Notes: generated from the sequence alone by a model not told the origin. 50,181 bases of DNA from Levilactobacillus senmaizukei DSM 21775 = NBRC 103853 (GCF_001592085.1 NZ_BCWD01000017.1:1-50181); one strand, 5' to 3'; shown: positions 32,197-40,885, counted from the first letter of the stretch. Numbers and translations: made by a program.

Positions 32197-33366
32197 CTAG
32201 TTATTCATACTCTTGAAACTATAAGCGTGATTCATCAAGGATCTCGTTTCCGTAAACTCATTAGCGTCATGCAGAACCACCGTGATGACCCGATGTTTGC
32301 CTGACTTCTGGCCCGTTCCAACGAAACAGTAACCGGCCAACGGCGTATAACCCGTCTTTAACCCATCAACCTTCAGCGAAGCTCGGTAATATTTCCGACC
32401 TTTCAACAAATTATTGTAGTTGTAGCAAAGCTGACCGTTGACTCGCTTGGACCCCACCTTGCCGTCCTTTAAGACCCGTGGGTAGTCCCGCATTAAATGC
32501 CGAGCAATCAAGGCCACATCCTTGGCAGAAACCCGGTTAGCATTGGCCGAACCGTACCCGTAACCGAAGCGTCTCAGATCGCTGTTTTCCAACCCCGAGG
32601 CAGAAACAAAATGCGCCTTGCCTAGCTTCCAAGCCTTGGCCTGAGCATTCATCTTCTTGATAAACTTGGCATTGCTACCGGCAACCCATTGGCCTAAAGC
32701 AATGGCCGAGTTGTTAGAGGAATCCAAGAAGGCCGCATCGTATAACTGCTTGACCGTATATTTGTGACCGTAACTAAAGTGAAACCCACCGTAAGCAGCC
32801 GTTCGACTCATGGAAACCAAGCCATGACTCTTGATCTTAATCTTCTTGTTCCAATTACTAGCCTTGCCATCCACCTTCTTCAACGTCAGATACAGCGTCA
32901 TGATCTTAGTAACGGAGGCGATTGGCCGCGCCGTATTCGCCTTCTTCGACCAGACAACCTTTCCCGTCGACTCATCCATAGCAACGGCTGCCTTGGCCTT
33001 GCTCAGGGTGAAAGGTGCCTTCCCCTTCTTCAAGTAACCATGCCAGATCCAGCCCTTGATGTTTCCCTTGCCGTTCTTAACGTAGTAATAAATCCCTTTG
33101 GTTTTACCATGCTTCAACGTAGCGTGTTGGGTAACGTACCACGTGGTGTGCGGATGAGACTTCAAATTAACCACTTTACGAGTATGCTTCTTGTTGAAAA
33201 TGGCACCTTTACTGCTCTTCTTGTGGTAAGCCGTCTTCTTCACTGACTGTGTGGTGACGGTGTGATAACTAGCCGCTGCCGCTGGAACCTGGGTCAAGGT
33301 AACGCCACCAATCGTCCCGACCACAAGGAACGCCAGCAAGCGGGATTTAATATGTAAGTTTGCCAT
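32197..33366 (-). CDS. Secreted D-alanyl-D-alanine carboxypeptidase (S11), tandem paralogue
   Basis: 389 aa, same order: signal peptide ending AAA, SH3/GW-like module, S11 domain with SVTK (Ser151, Lys154), SSN and KTG. The two copies are alike over their whole length; this one is richer in Lys. ATG 33366 has GGGAAGG upstream. Each copy has its own terminator, so the copies are separately expressed, not an operon. Confidence 0.92.
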   Translation of the reverse strand: MANLHIKSRLLAFLVVGTIGGVTLTQVPAAAASYHTVTTQSVKKTAYHKKSSKGAIFNKKHTRKVVNLKSHPHTTWYVTQHATLKHGKTKGIYYYVKNGKGNIKGWIWHGYLKKGKAPFTLSKAKAAVAMDESTGKVVWSKKANTARPIASVTKIMTLYLTLKKVDGKASNWNKKIKIKSHGLVSMSRTAAYGGFHFSYGHKYTVKQLYDAAFLDSSNNSAIALGQWVAGSNAKFIKKMNAQAKAWKLGKAHFVSASGLENSDLRRFGYGYGSANANRVSAKDVALIARHLMRDYPRVLKDGKVGSKRVNGQLCYNYNNLLKGRKYYRASLKVDGLKTGYTPLAGYCFVGTGQKSGKHRVITVVLHDANEFTETRSLMNHAYSFKSMNN

Positions 33367-33549
33367 GAATATAATCCTTCCCTTTCAACTATTATTAATC
33401 TAACTAACTATTAGACTAGCACGAATATCCGCTCGTCGACAACGTTCAAAGCCCATTGTAACGCGCTTGTGTTGACCGTAATGTTTCTGTAAAAAACAAT
33501 TGTCGCTCTGAACCGGTAAGCGGATCAATCTAATGATTGGTCGGCCCAG

Positions 33550-33578
33550 TTGCAATCCGGGAACAAATTGGGTACGCT
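33550..33578 (+). promoter_or_regulatory. Promoter of thiamine salvage operon
   Basis: TTGCAA (33550-33555), a 17-base spacer, TACGCT (33573-33578). The predicted start near 33585 is just ahead of the TPP aptamer. Confidence 0.6.
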
Positions 33579-33587
33579 GGAGACAAT

Positions 33588-33672
33588 TCAATTGAACTGG
33601 GGTGCCGTGTCGGCTGAGATTAAACCCATTGAACCTGCTCTGGTTAGGACCAGCGAAGGGAACGCGAACTTT
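33588..33672 (+). ncRNA. TPP riboswitch (THI element)
   Basis: Conserved elements in order: GGGGTGCC, GGCTGAGATTAAACCC, TTGAACCTG, CTGGTTAGGACCAGCG and AAGGGAA. These match the TPP aptamer core. A terminator and the ykoEDC-tenA genes follow, so thiamine pyrophosphate should switch the operon off. Confidence 0.93.
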
Positions 33673-33683
33673 CTGCGATCAAT

Positions 33684-33716
33684 GACCCCACTAACTTGGT
33701 TAGTGGGTCTTTTTAG
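33684..33716 (+). terminator. Riboswitch-controlled terminator
   Basis: GACCCCACTAAC (33684-33695) pairs with GTTAGTGGGTC (33699-33709) with one bulged C, followed by TTTTT. Confidence 0.88.
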
Positions 33717-33757
33717 TCAACGGTGGCCCAGTCAATCCTAATAGGAGGCATCATCTG

Positions 33758-34318
33758 ATGAAAGCTTGGCATTTACGCGATATTATTCTGGTAACGATTC
33801 TAGCCATCTTTATGGGGGTCATTTTCTTTGTTATTGGTCCTGTATACACGGTTCTTTCGGCGGCTTTAGCGCCGGCCGGATTACAACCGCTAGCTAACGA
33901 AATTCTTTTGGGGATCTGGGTCATGGCGGGACCCCTCGCCGGCTACATCATTCGGATTCCCGGTGCGGCAACCCTGGGTGAACTTCTCGGTGCCGTTGTT
34001 GAAATGTTTCTCGGCGGTGTTTGGGGGGCCTCGACGCTGATCTCTGGGGTCGTTCAAGGCTTCGGGTCAGAACTAGGCTTCATCCTGACCGGCTACAAGC
34101 GCTATAACTGGTTAACCTTGGTCATCAGTGCCCTGACCACGACCATCGTGACCTTTACGTGGAGCCTCTTTCGGGCAGGTTATGCGTCCTATCACCTGGG
34201 CTTCTTGGCCATGCTATTCACGGTTCGCTTTATCTCCGTGTTCCTCTTTGGTGGTGTGTTGACCAAGTTGATCACGAATCTGTTGGCCCGTGCTCACGTG
34301 GTCAAGAACATCCGTTAG
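33758..34318 (+). CDS. ykoE: ECF transporter S component YkoE (thiamine pyrimidine precursor)
   Basis: 186-aa membrane protein with five or six helices that binds the hydroxymethylpyrimidine-type substrate. Family features include GPVYTVLSAALAPAGLQPLANE and LLGAVVEMFLGGVWG. ATG 33758 has TAGGAGG upstream. First gene after the TPP riboswitch, followed by the fused ATPase, the T component and TenA, the known ykoFEDC-type order (no ykoF here). Confidence 0.92.
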   Translation: MKAWHLRDIILVTILAIFMGVIFFVIGPVYTVLSAALAPAGLQPLANEILLGIWVMAGPLAGYIIRIPGAATLGELLGAVVEMFLGGVWGASTLISGVVQGFGSELGFILTGYKRYNWLTLVISALTTTIVTFTWSLFRAGYASYHLGFLAMLFTVRFISVFLFGGVLTKLITNLLARAHVVKNIR

Positions 34319-34345
34319 TCTTGTTGTGCGTTTGGAGGGTTGCTT

Positions 34346-35764
34346 GTGGCAGTCGTTAACGTTAATCATCTCACCTATCATTATCCCCATCAGCCTGAGC
34401 CAGTCCTAAATGACCTCAGTGTGACCTTTCCTGCCGGCAAGTTTTCCCTGCTGACCGGTATCTCTGGCGGCGGTAAGTCCACACTGCTCAAACTAATAGC
34501 GGGTCTGCTGCCGAACAGTGACAATCATGGCACCATCGCCTTTGACGGCCAGCCCTGGACGAGTATTCCCGTCAGCCAGCGGGCACAGACCGTCGCCATG
34601 CTCTTTCAGGAACCGAGTCTGCAGTTCACCATGGACACCGTCGAAAATGAATGTCGCTTCGTCCTGGAGAATCTGCAGGTGGCTCCTGATGCTATGCCCG
34701 ATCGAATTACGACGGCTCTCAGCTTTATTGGCATCACCAACCTTCGTCATCGTAACCTGATGACGCTGTCTGGCGGCGAACAACAAAAGGTGGCGTTGGC
34801 CATCATTGTTGCCATGAATAGCGATGTGATCCTCCTCGACGAACCCTTCGCCAGTATCGATCCGGCCGCCCGTCAAATTCTCTTAAATAAATTAGTGGCG
34901 CTCTGTACCGATCACGGCAAGACGATTGTCCTCGCCGACCATGATCTCAGTGGCTATGCCCACTGGGTTGACCATCTGGCTGTGCTCGAGGCCGGCCAGG
35001 TGACCCTATTGACCCCCGCCGAGACGCAGGCCCGCTTTGCCAAATTTGTGCCCGAAAAACTGGCGATTCATCCCATGATTCCTAGTAACGACGCTGCCAC
35101 TGTTCTCCAGGGTACGCAGCTCGGTTTAACCCAAGGTGACCGGGTCCTACTTGAACCACAAGGCCTTCCGCTTTATGAGCACAAGACAACCTTAATCACC
35201 GGTCCTAACGGGAGTGGCAAGTCGACCTTGTTTCGTGCCTTAGTTCGCCTGGGAAAGTATCAAGGCGTTCTGACCTATCAGGGAACCAACATTCAAAAAA
35301 TCCGTCAGCGTCGATACGCGCGCCAGGTATCGTTAATGTTTCAAACTGCCGCAGCCCAATTTCTCAATGTAACGGTAGCAGAGGAATTGGCGCTGTCGTT
35401 GAAATATGGCCGGTCAACAGATTTTTCCGCCGAACGGCTTGACGGCTTACTGACCCGTCTCGGCCTCAACGGGCGACAGGATCAGGTGTTATATTCCCTC
35501 AGCAGCGGTCAACAAAAGAAGTTGCAATTGCTCTGTATGCTCATCATGGCGCCGCCGGTACTCCTACTCGACGAACCCTTTAAGGGCCTCGACTTGGCCT
35601 CGGTAACGACCGTGGTTGCACTATTGCGTGAGGTACAGGCGGAATTTAACTTGACCCTGATTCTGGTCAGCCACCAGCTGAGCGGCTTAGATGAGTTGGT
35701 CGACTATCACCTAAAGCTCGACGACCAGCATTTACAGTATGTGGGGGTGTCCCATGAATCCTAG
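34346..35764 (+). CDS. ykoD: ECF transporter fused double ATPase YkoD
   Basis: 472 aa with two ABC domains. First Walker A GISGGGKST near residues 38-46 and signature LSGGEQQK; second Walker A GPNGSGKST near 286-294 and signature LSSGQQKK. Start at GTG 34346 with GGAGGG upstream; the TTG 6 bases earlier is too close. Energises the YkoE/YkoC importer. It overlaps the next gene by 11 bases. Confidence 0.93.
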   Translation: MAVVNVNHLTYHYPHQPEPVLNDLSVTFPAGKFSLLTGISGGGKSTLLKLIAGLLPNSDNHGTIAFDGQPWTSIPVSQRAQTVAMLFQEPSLQFTMDTVENECRFVLENLQVAPDAMPDRITTALSFIGITNLRHRNLMTLSGGEQQKVALAIIVAMNSDVILLDEPFASIDPAARQILLNKLVALCTDHGKTIVLADHDLSGYAHWVDHLAVLEAGQVTLLTPAETQARFAKFVPEKLAIHPMIPSNDAATVLQGTQLGLTQGDRVLLEPQGLPLYEHKTTLITGPNGSGKSTLFRALVRLGKYQGVLTYQGTNIQKIRQRRYARQVSLMFQTAAAQFLNVTVAEELALSLKYGRSTDFSAERLDGLLTRLGLNGRQDQVLYSLSSGQQKKLQLLCMLIMAPPVLLLDEPFKGLDLASVTTVVALLREVQAEFNLTLILVSHQLSGLDELVDYHLKLDDQHLQYVGVSHES

Positions 35765-36407
35765 TCTAAAACTCGCCTGGGTGGTCCTCTTGGCCTTGGA
35801 ACTGTCCTTTACCCAAGTCTGGACCGTCAACCTGGTCTTAATTGTTATTTCCCTGATTCTCATGTTAGCGTGTCACGTCCCCCTCAAGCGGCTGCTCTGG
35901 CTGACTGGTGTTCCGTTATTTTTCGCCAGCGCACTCGTCTGGTCGTTGACCTTACAGGGATCGGCGTCCCACCACTTTCTCATAGTTATTTTCACCCGGA
36001 TGTTTGTCTACGTTTATCTCGGTGGCCTATTCACTCAGACCACCGACCCGTTAATTCTCACTCGGTCACTAGAACAAAACGCCCACTTGCCTTCAAAATT
36101 TGCCTATGGCTTTTTGGCCGCCTTTAACCTGATGCCCAAAATCCAAGCAGAGGTGGCTAGCATTAAAGCCGCCGCTCTCATGCGAGGTCAGGTCCTACAC
36201 GTCTGGTCGCCACAGCTCTACTTCAAGGCCATCCTAACGGCCATGCATTGGTCTGACCAGCTAAGCCTGGCCATGACGTCACACGGCTTCGTTGAGGGCG
36301 CACCGCGGACCCAAGCGGAAGTCATTCCATTACGGCGTCGCGACTGGTGGCTCACTGCTGGCAGCCTCATCATCATTCAAGTGGGACTATTCACTGGCCT
36401 ACCCTAA
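35754..36407 (+). CDS. ykoC: ECF transporter T component YkoC
   Basis: 217-aa CbiQ-type transmembrane coupling protein with four or five helices and the typical second-half cytoplasmic helix with an Ala-X-X-X-Arg-Gly motif (AALMRGQ). ATG 35754 overlaps the end of ykoD and follows GTGGGGG. Links the ATPase to YkoE. Confidence 0.9.
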   Translation: MNPSLKLAWVVLLALELSFTQVWTVNLVLIVISLILMLACHVPLKRLLWLTGVPLFFASALVWSLTLQGSASHHFLIVIFTRMFVYVYLGGLFTQTTDPLILTRSLEQNAHLPSKFAYGFLAAFNLMPKIQAEVASIKAAALMRGQVLHVWSPQLYFKAILTAMHWSDQLSLAMTSHGFVEGAPRTQAEVIPLRRRDWWLTAGSLIIIQVGLFTGLP

Positions 36408-36428
36408 TAATTGTAGAGGAGTCTGATT

Positions 36429-37091
36429 ATGTTTACCGATACTGCCCATGCCGCCACCCGGGCCCTCTGGTTGGCCTCCAAGCGGCATCCCTTCATTCAA
36501 CAACTTCAAGCCGGTACGCTACCAAGAGCCACATTTCGTGACTACCTTATTCAAGACCACCATTACCTGCTAGAATTTGGCCGGCTCTATGACTTAGCAG
36601 CGGAACGCTGTCAGGTGCCTACTCAAGCAGCCCAGCTCCGGGCTAATGCGGCCGACCTGCGCCAGGGCGAGATTGCCACGCGCGAAACCTTCTTCGCCGA
36701 AATGGCCATCACGCCGGCAATCATCGCGGCAACCCCAGTGGCCCCAACTAATTACGCCTACACCAGTCATCTCTACCGGTCCCTGGCCACCGCTGGGGTT
36801 CCCGGCGCCGTTGCCGGCCTGCTGCCATGCTATTGGCTCTATGCAGAGATCGGTGAAGAGTTGGCTACCAAGGGATCGCCAGTGCCGATTTATCAGGCGT
36901 GGATTGATTCCTACACAGCTAGCGACTATGCCAACGCCATGACCGACCAATTGGCCCTGGCTAATGCGGTGGCCACGCCGACAAATCAAGCGGCACTCTG
37001 CCAAATCTTCAAGCGCAGTAGCTGGTACGAGCTCAACTTCTGGCAAATGGCCCTCGACCACGAGCAATGGACGGTCGCCAAACCGAGCTGA
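36429..37091 (+). CDS. tenA: Thiaminase II / aminopyrimidine aminohydrolase TenA
   Basis: 220-aa all-helical TenA. N-terminal HPFIQQLQAGTL and FRDYLIQDHHYLLEFGR; active-site Cys in LPCYWLYAEIG; late Glu region SSWYELNFWQMA. It salvages the pyrimidine from degraded thiamine. ATG 36429 has AGAGGAG upstream. Last gene of the TPP-controlled operon; it completes uptake and conversion of the precursor. Confidence 0.93.
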   Translation: MFTDTAHAATRALWLASKRHPFIQQLQAGTLPRATFRDYLIQDHHYLLEFGRLYDLAAERCQVPTQAAQLRANAADLRQGEIATRETFFAEMAITPAIIAATPVAPTNYAYTSHLYRSLATAGVPGAVAGLLPCYWLYAEIGEELATKGSPVPIYQAWIDSYTASDYANAMTDQLALANAVATPTNQAALCQIFKRSSWYELNFWQMALDHEQWTVAKPS

Positions 37092-37164
37092 GCGTCACAA
37101 GGTCAGCTTTCTCGGAGTTCGCGGTATAATAAATCTATCGAATAAGTGAAAGCAGGTGTTGGCT

Positions 37165-37527
37165 ATGCGCGTCTTCCATCGTCTGACGTTTCTAGAATTT
37201 TTTGGTTATCTCGCCTTAGTGTTAGGGATCGCGATTCAGGCTTACGCCCTCGTTAGCCATCCCGGCAGCCGAATCAGCGGTGACGATATGTTTGGTGGCG
37301 CCGTTGTGTTATGTCTGGCAATTGCCTTCATTCATAGCGCCCGCCCACTGCTCAACTTGGCGCTAGTGGGCCTCAGTGGCCTAGGATTCGGCTACTTCAC
37401 CTTCATTCACACCCAAAATTGGTGGTGGACTGTGATTTTAGCGATCGTTGCCATGAGCTTTCTCGTCTACCTGTTAGATCTTCGTGGCGATATTCGCCGC
37501 CGCCAAAGCACCTGGTTCCACTTCTAA
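37165..37527 (+). CDS. Small hydrophobic membrane protein, unknown
   Basis: 120 aa with four predicted helices (about residues 10-30, 45-60, 65-85 and 90-110) and a basic C-terminus. Family not recognised. ATG 37165 has AGCAGGTG upstream. A TATAAT box near 37126 suggests its own promoter, and a terminator follows. Confidence 0.75.
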   Translation: MRVFHRLTFLEFFGYLALVLGIAIQAYALVSHPGSRISGDDMFGGAVVLCLAIAFIHSARPLLNLALVGLSGLGFGYFTFIHTQNWWWTVILAIVAMSFLVYLLDLRGDIRRRQSTWFHF

Positions 37528-37540
37528 ATTAATCATCCGT

Positions 37541-37566
37541 AAGGCTGGCCAAGCCAGCCTTTTTTG
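37541..37566 (+). terminator. Terminator of 120-aa membrane protein gene
   Basis: GGCTGGC / GCCAGCC stem with a three-base loop followed by six T. Confidence 0.9.
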
Positions 37567-37570
37567 ATCC

Positions 37571-37607
37571 AAAAAGAATCAGGCCAACCCGAAGGTTGAC
37601 CTGATTC
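37571..37607 (-). terminator. Terminator of 50-aa membrane protein gene
   Basis: GAATCAGG..CAACC pairs with GGTTG..CCTGATTC (one mismatch); read on the minus strand it is followed by TTTTT. Confidence 0.75.
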
Positions 37608-37731
37608 CCTGCTTGATAAACTACAAGTGACTGTAGTCTTGTAATCATTATGATTACCACGATTAAGATGTTACAGCCGAATAACTCGACTTCGGGGTGG
37701 AGTTGCCTCCACAATTTAAATACGCCAGTGA

Positions 37732-37884
37732 TTACCGACGGGGCTGTTGCGGGCGAGTGATGACTGGATCTGAACTGGACTGGGTCACCGAATGTTTCCC
37801 CATGGTGTACCAGGCCACCCCACTACCAACTGCCAATATAACAACCGCCGCGATCAAACCAGTGATCACACGTTTTAAGTTCAT
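37732..37884 (-). CDS. Small single-span membrane protein (50 aa)
   Basis: Short gene with a good ribosome site (GAGGTGACAGG before ATG 37884). It has an N-terminal basic start (MNLKR), one transmembrane helix (about residues 6-27, rich in Val, Ile and Ala) and a short polar, Ser/Gln/Pro/Arg-rich tail. Family not recognised. A minus-strand terminator lies 125 bases downstream, and an inverted TGTCA/TGACA pair lies about 60 bases upstream. Confidence 0.68.
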   Translation of the reverse strand: MNLKRVITGLIAAVVILAVGSGVAWYTMGKHSVTQSSSDPVITRPQQPRR

Positions 37885-38175
37885 CCTGTCACCTCTCGAT
37901 TCCCGCTACTCACCAGCTGTTTCTTTTCAGTGTACTCGATGAATGTCACAGGAAGATGACAGGTTAAAAATAAAGTGATAACAATTTAAAAACACTCTAA
38001 TGGCCGTCACTCCGCCAATTATCGTATTGGGTATTAGTTTACGCAATTTTACACCGTTCATCAAGTAGAATCGAAAAAAAGTTGGTAAACCCAGGCCTAA
38101 TCGGCCCGTTTTAAGTAATTTTTAGTATAATAAAGACAAGCAAGTCAATTCGATTATCATTTGGAGGGATTATTA

Positions 38176-38370
38176 ATGAGTCAAGAATTAAATGATCTGG
38201 CTGAAGCAATCATTGCCTACCAAAAGAAATACGATAAGACAGATGGCGAAATGGCCTTTGGTTCTCGAGTTTCCGTTGAACGCTTTCACGGCATCAAGAC
38301 TGGTGAACTCGAACCCACTGGTGACGAACAAACCGCTCTCAAGGGATTCATCGCTAGCAAGCCTCACTAA
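38176..38370 (+). CDS. Small soluble hypothetical protein (64 aa)
   Basis: Starts MSQELNDLAEAIIAYQKKYD, acidic, helical, without signal or membrane segment. It resembles a short protein common in lactobacilli, but no function is known to me. ATG 38176 follows GGAGGG; a TATAAT box near 38130 supports its own promoter, and a strong terminator follows. Confidence 0.78.
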   Translation: MSQELNDLAEAIIAYQKKYDKTDGEMAFGSRVSVERFHGIKTGELEPTGDEQTALKGFIASKPH

Positions 38371-38436
38371 GGCCTAGCAGTGATGCCGGTCGTGACACAT
38401 CTACCATCGACACGCTTAGCCCATGATGACACCAAT

Positions 38437-38476
38437 AAGGGACCAACATCGTTTTAAAACGATGTTGGTCCCTTTT
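38437..38476. terminator. Bidirectional terminator
   Basis: AAGGGACCAACATCGTTTT pairs perfectly with AAAACGATGTTGGTCCCTT, with T runs on both strands, between the 64-aa gene and the macrodomain gene. Confidence 0.88.
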
Positions 38477-38477
38477 C

Positions 38478-38993
38478 TTAATCAGCTAAATTACCCCAGG
38501 CCGCTCGGTAAGCGGCCGCCGTGGCTTCATCAAACGCCACGATGCGGACGTGTTCCAAACTGGTGGTACGTTCCAGGAAACTTTCAATTGCTCGCGTCGC
38601 CACCGCCGCCGCCTCCACCAACGGATACCCGTAAGCGCCGGTACTAATCGATGGGAAATCAACGGTTCGACAATCATGGTCAGCCGCGACTTGCAGGCTG
38701 TTCCGGTAGCAGCTACTCAAAAGCTTAGCTTCGTCATGTTCGCCATCTTGCCAGATTGGCCCGACGGTATGAATGATCCATTTAGCCGGCAACTTAAACC
38801 CGGGGGTAATCTTGGCCGCGCCCGTTGGACACCCATTTAGGGGCACGCACGCTTGAAATAATTCCGGACCGGCTGCCCGATGAATCGCACCATCGACCCC
38901 GCCGCCACCGAGCAACGTGGTATTGGCCGCATTAACAATTGCATCCACCTTACTTGTGGTGATATCACCACGAATGACCGTAAACTCTGTCAT
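38478..38993 (-). CDS. Macrodomain protein (O-acetyl-ADP-ribose deacetylase type)
   Basis: 171 aa, single macrodomain. Ligand-binding motifs are IVNAANTTLLGGGGVDGAIHRAAG at residues 18-41 and the phosphate-binding SISTGAYGYP near residue 125. It hydrolyses O-acetyl-ADP-ribose or ADP-ribosyl esters. ATG 38993 has AAAGGAG upstream; an earlier GTG/TTG region overlaps the upstream gene and is rejected. Ends next to a terminator. Confidence 0.9.
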   Translation of the reverse strand: MTEFTVIRGDITTSKVDAIVNAANTTLLGGGGVDGAIHRAAGPELFQACVPLNGCPTGAAKITPGFKLPAKWIIHTVGPIWQDGEHDEAKLLSSCYRNSLQVAADHDCRTVDFPSISTGAYGYPLVEAAAVATRAIESFLERTTSLEHVRIVAFDEATAAAYRAAWGNLAD

Positions 38994-38998
38994 CCTGA

Positions 38999-39247
38999 TC
39001 ACTCCTTTGACCAGGGCCACCAGTGATGTCGCCGGGGTTTAGCCGCCGCGGCATCCTCAGCATGCAGCCGTTTCATCCCTTCACGATAGGGATTGGCATA
39101 CAGCGACCCTAAATTAAACTTCTTGGCTTGTGTCTTTGGCGCCGACGTCGACTGTCGCACCGCCTGGAGATCAAATTGGCAATGGGGGCATTGGTCGTCA
39201 TTCGGACTTACCGGTTCCCCACATTGTGGACAAAATTTCAAATTCAT
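38999..39247 (-). CDS. Zinc-ribbon protein (82 aa)
   Basis: N-terminal zinc ribbon CPQCGEPV followed by CPHCQF (two CxxC pairs, residues 6-9 and 20-23), then a basic, Trp-rich tail (HHWWPWS). It resembles the zinc_ribbon_2 N-terminus of larger proteins but stops early. ATG 39247 with GAGGGAG upstream. It lies 18 bases downstream of the membrane protein gene. Function unknown. Confidence 0.8.
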   Translation of the reverse strand: MNLKFCPQCGEPVSPNDDQCPHCQFDLQAVRQSTSAPKTQAKKFNLGSLYANPYREGMKRLHAEDAAAAKPRRHHWWPWSKE

Positions 39248-39265
39248 CCCACACTCACTCCCTCT

Positions 39266-39607
39266 TTATTCACGATGTTGTTGTCTAGCCTGGTTACGAC
39301 TGCGATTGTGGGCGCTCACCTTGGCAGCTTCCTTAGCGGCAATCGCTGCTCGCTCCTTACGCGCCTTGGCCCGGGCTCGCTTCTCAGCTGCCTGTTTGGC
39401 TGCCTCAGCCTGCCGCTTCGCCTGACTACGATAACTGAAGAAGCTCCAGAAACCGACCGCAACCAGGGCCAGCAGAGTCTGTAGCGGCACTAACCGCCAA
39501 TCAACCTGTTTGGCAAACATTACATCATAAATAATCAGCAGTACGGACATCGTCCCCACCACCGCGATTGTATCCCGGAACCACCGGGGAAGTCGCCGCC
39601 ATTTCAT
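39266..39607 (-). CDS. Two-helix membrane protein with Ala/Arg/Lys-rich tail
   Basis: 113 aa. Two helices near residues 14-28 and 40-58, then a long, highly charged helical tail (RQAEAAKQAAEKRARAKAR pattern) that should face the cytoplasm. Family not recognised. ATG 39607 has GGGAG upstream. It lies in a run of minus-strand genes (40807 to 38478) with short gaps, probably an operon. Confidence 0.75.
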   Translation of the reverse strand: MKWRRLPRWFRDTIAVVGTMSVLLIIYDVMFAKQVDWRLVPLQTLLALVAVGFWSFFSYRSQAKRQAEAAKQAAEKRARAKARKERAAIAAKEAAKVSAHNRSRNQARQQHRE

Positions 39608-39643
39608 CCTAAAAACTCCCTGCTTGCGTGAAAGGCCGCCTGC

Positions 39644-40807
39644 TTAGAGGTCGCCTTCCACTCGTAATTGATGTTCTACCAAATAGGCGTCTAAGTAGCC
39701 AAAAGCGACTTCATCGACCGCCGAAAGTTGGTAGATTTGCCCAACCTGGTCTAACTGACTCTCCACGACCTGGTGGAAGATAAACTTACCGCCACCGACC
39801 CGGTCGGGATACCCCAGCACCGTTGTGCCGTCGTGCAGCCGCAAACGAATGATAGTCCGAAAGGCCGCCGCCTGAGCTAAGCGTGCTTGGAACTGGTCCA
39901 CTGTCCGGTCAAACAGCCGCTCGTCATTTAATACCGGCTGTAACTGCTGTTGCCGGGCCTGATTCAGCATCGTAAAGACCCGCATCGTTTGCAGATAATC
40001 CGACGATAAGACGACGGCGTGCAGTTCCGACAGCCGCATTAAGGAATAGCCACCAAACTGCCCCGTCATGTCGACCAGATTTAACATCACGGCATCTGCT
40101 GTGACGACATTCACCCGGCCAACAAAAAATAAGTCCTGATCGTTCTTCGGAATCAAAGCCACCAAAGGTGCTTGACCTTCTAATCGTTTCAACGTCTCGA
40201 CCATCTCATCGTGGTCCTCAATCAACGTTGATTCCACGTGCTTCAATTGTTTCAGATGGGGTGTGGCTAAGCCCTGCAGACTCAACTCCTGTCCCTGAAA
40301 TTCGATGACATCGATGGTCGCTGGATCAATCACCAAGTCTGACTGGTCCGTGAAATCAAATTTATTAAAGAGTTTAATTGTCACTTGATCGCCGGCCACA
40401 GCGGCAACGCGTCCTTCATAGAAGTGCTCGTCATTCTTTAAGACCAGCATGATCACCAGATGGTCAACCCAGGCGTGACTCAAGACCTGTTGCCGCAGAT
40501 TTCGCTGATTATCAAACCGTAACGTTAAGCCTCCAGCCTGCACGAAGTCCTCGTCAGCCGCCGTCTGAATCCGAAAGGCCATGTTGTCCAAGTCATCACT
40601 AGAAAATTCAACCTCATCAATAATCGGCACTGCCAGGAAGACCGCACCATCCGGCAAGCCATAATCATCAAAAGTCGCCAAAATAAGGCCAGCAGTGCTA
40701 ACTGCGGTCACGTAGCCCGTGTAAACGACTTCTTGGTCGGTTTGGTACACGTTGACCAATAAATGCTGGGCCAATGCCCGATTTAAATCATTCACAATTG
40801 AATTCAT
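39644..40807 (-). CDS. Four-repeat protein of unknown function, LSm-like beta modules
   Basis: 387 aa, soluble, acidic. Four related segments of about 65-70 residues can be seen, with G-x-V as the core of the first three: YTGYVTAVSTAGLILATFDDYG (near 30), YEGRVAAVAGDQVTIKLF (near 130), FVGRVNVVTADAVMLNLVD (near 230) and a more divergent VLGYPDRVGGGKFIFHQV (near 330). Each is followed by an acidic IDEVEFSSDDL-like strand. The pattern resembles Sm/LSm or PRC-barrel beta modules. ATG 40807 follows AAAAAGGAGG. No function known to me. Confidence 0.8.
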   Translation of the reverse strand: MNSIVNDLNRALAQHLLVNVYQTDQEVVYTGYVTAVSTAGLILATFDDYGLPDGAVFLAVPIIDEVEFSSDDLDNMAFRIQTAADEDFVQAGGLTLRFDNQRNLRQQVLSHAWVDHLVIMLVLKNDEHFYEGRVAAVAGDQVTIKLFNKFDFTDQSDLVIDPATIDVIEFQGQELSLQGLATPHLKQLKHVESTLIEDHDEMVETLKRLEGQAPLVALIPKNDQDLFFVGRVNVVTADAVMLNLVDMTGQFGGYSLMRLSELHAVVLSSDYLQTMRVFTMLNQARQQQLQPVLNDERLFDRTVDQFQARLAQAAAFRTIIRLRLHDGTTVLGYPDRVGGGKFIFHQVVESQLDQVGQIYQLSAVDEVAFGYLDAYLVEHQLRVEGDL

Positions 40808-40885
40808 TCGACGACCTCCTTTTTTATTTTATCTGAAAAGTTTATCACAATTGGTCTAAAATAGCCCGCTAAGGCCCCGCCAAAT

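Noticed and set aside
33400-33741. 63-aa ORFs on both strands around the TPP riboswitch
   Set aside because: They coincide with promoter, aptamer and terminator sequence and lack ribosome sites.
37529-37714. 61-aa minus-strand ORF
   Set aside because: It runs through two terminator hairpins and has a poor start context; the real small gene is at 37732-37884.
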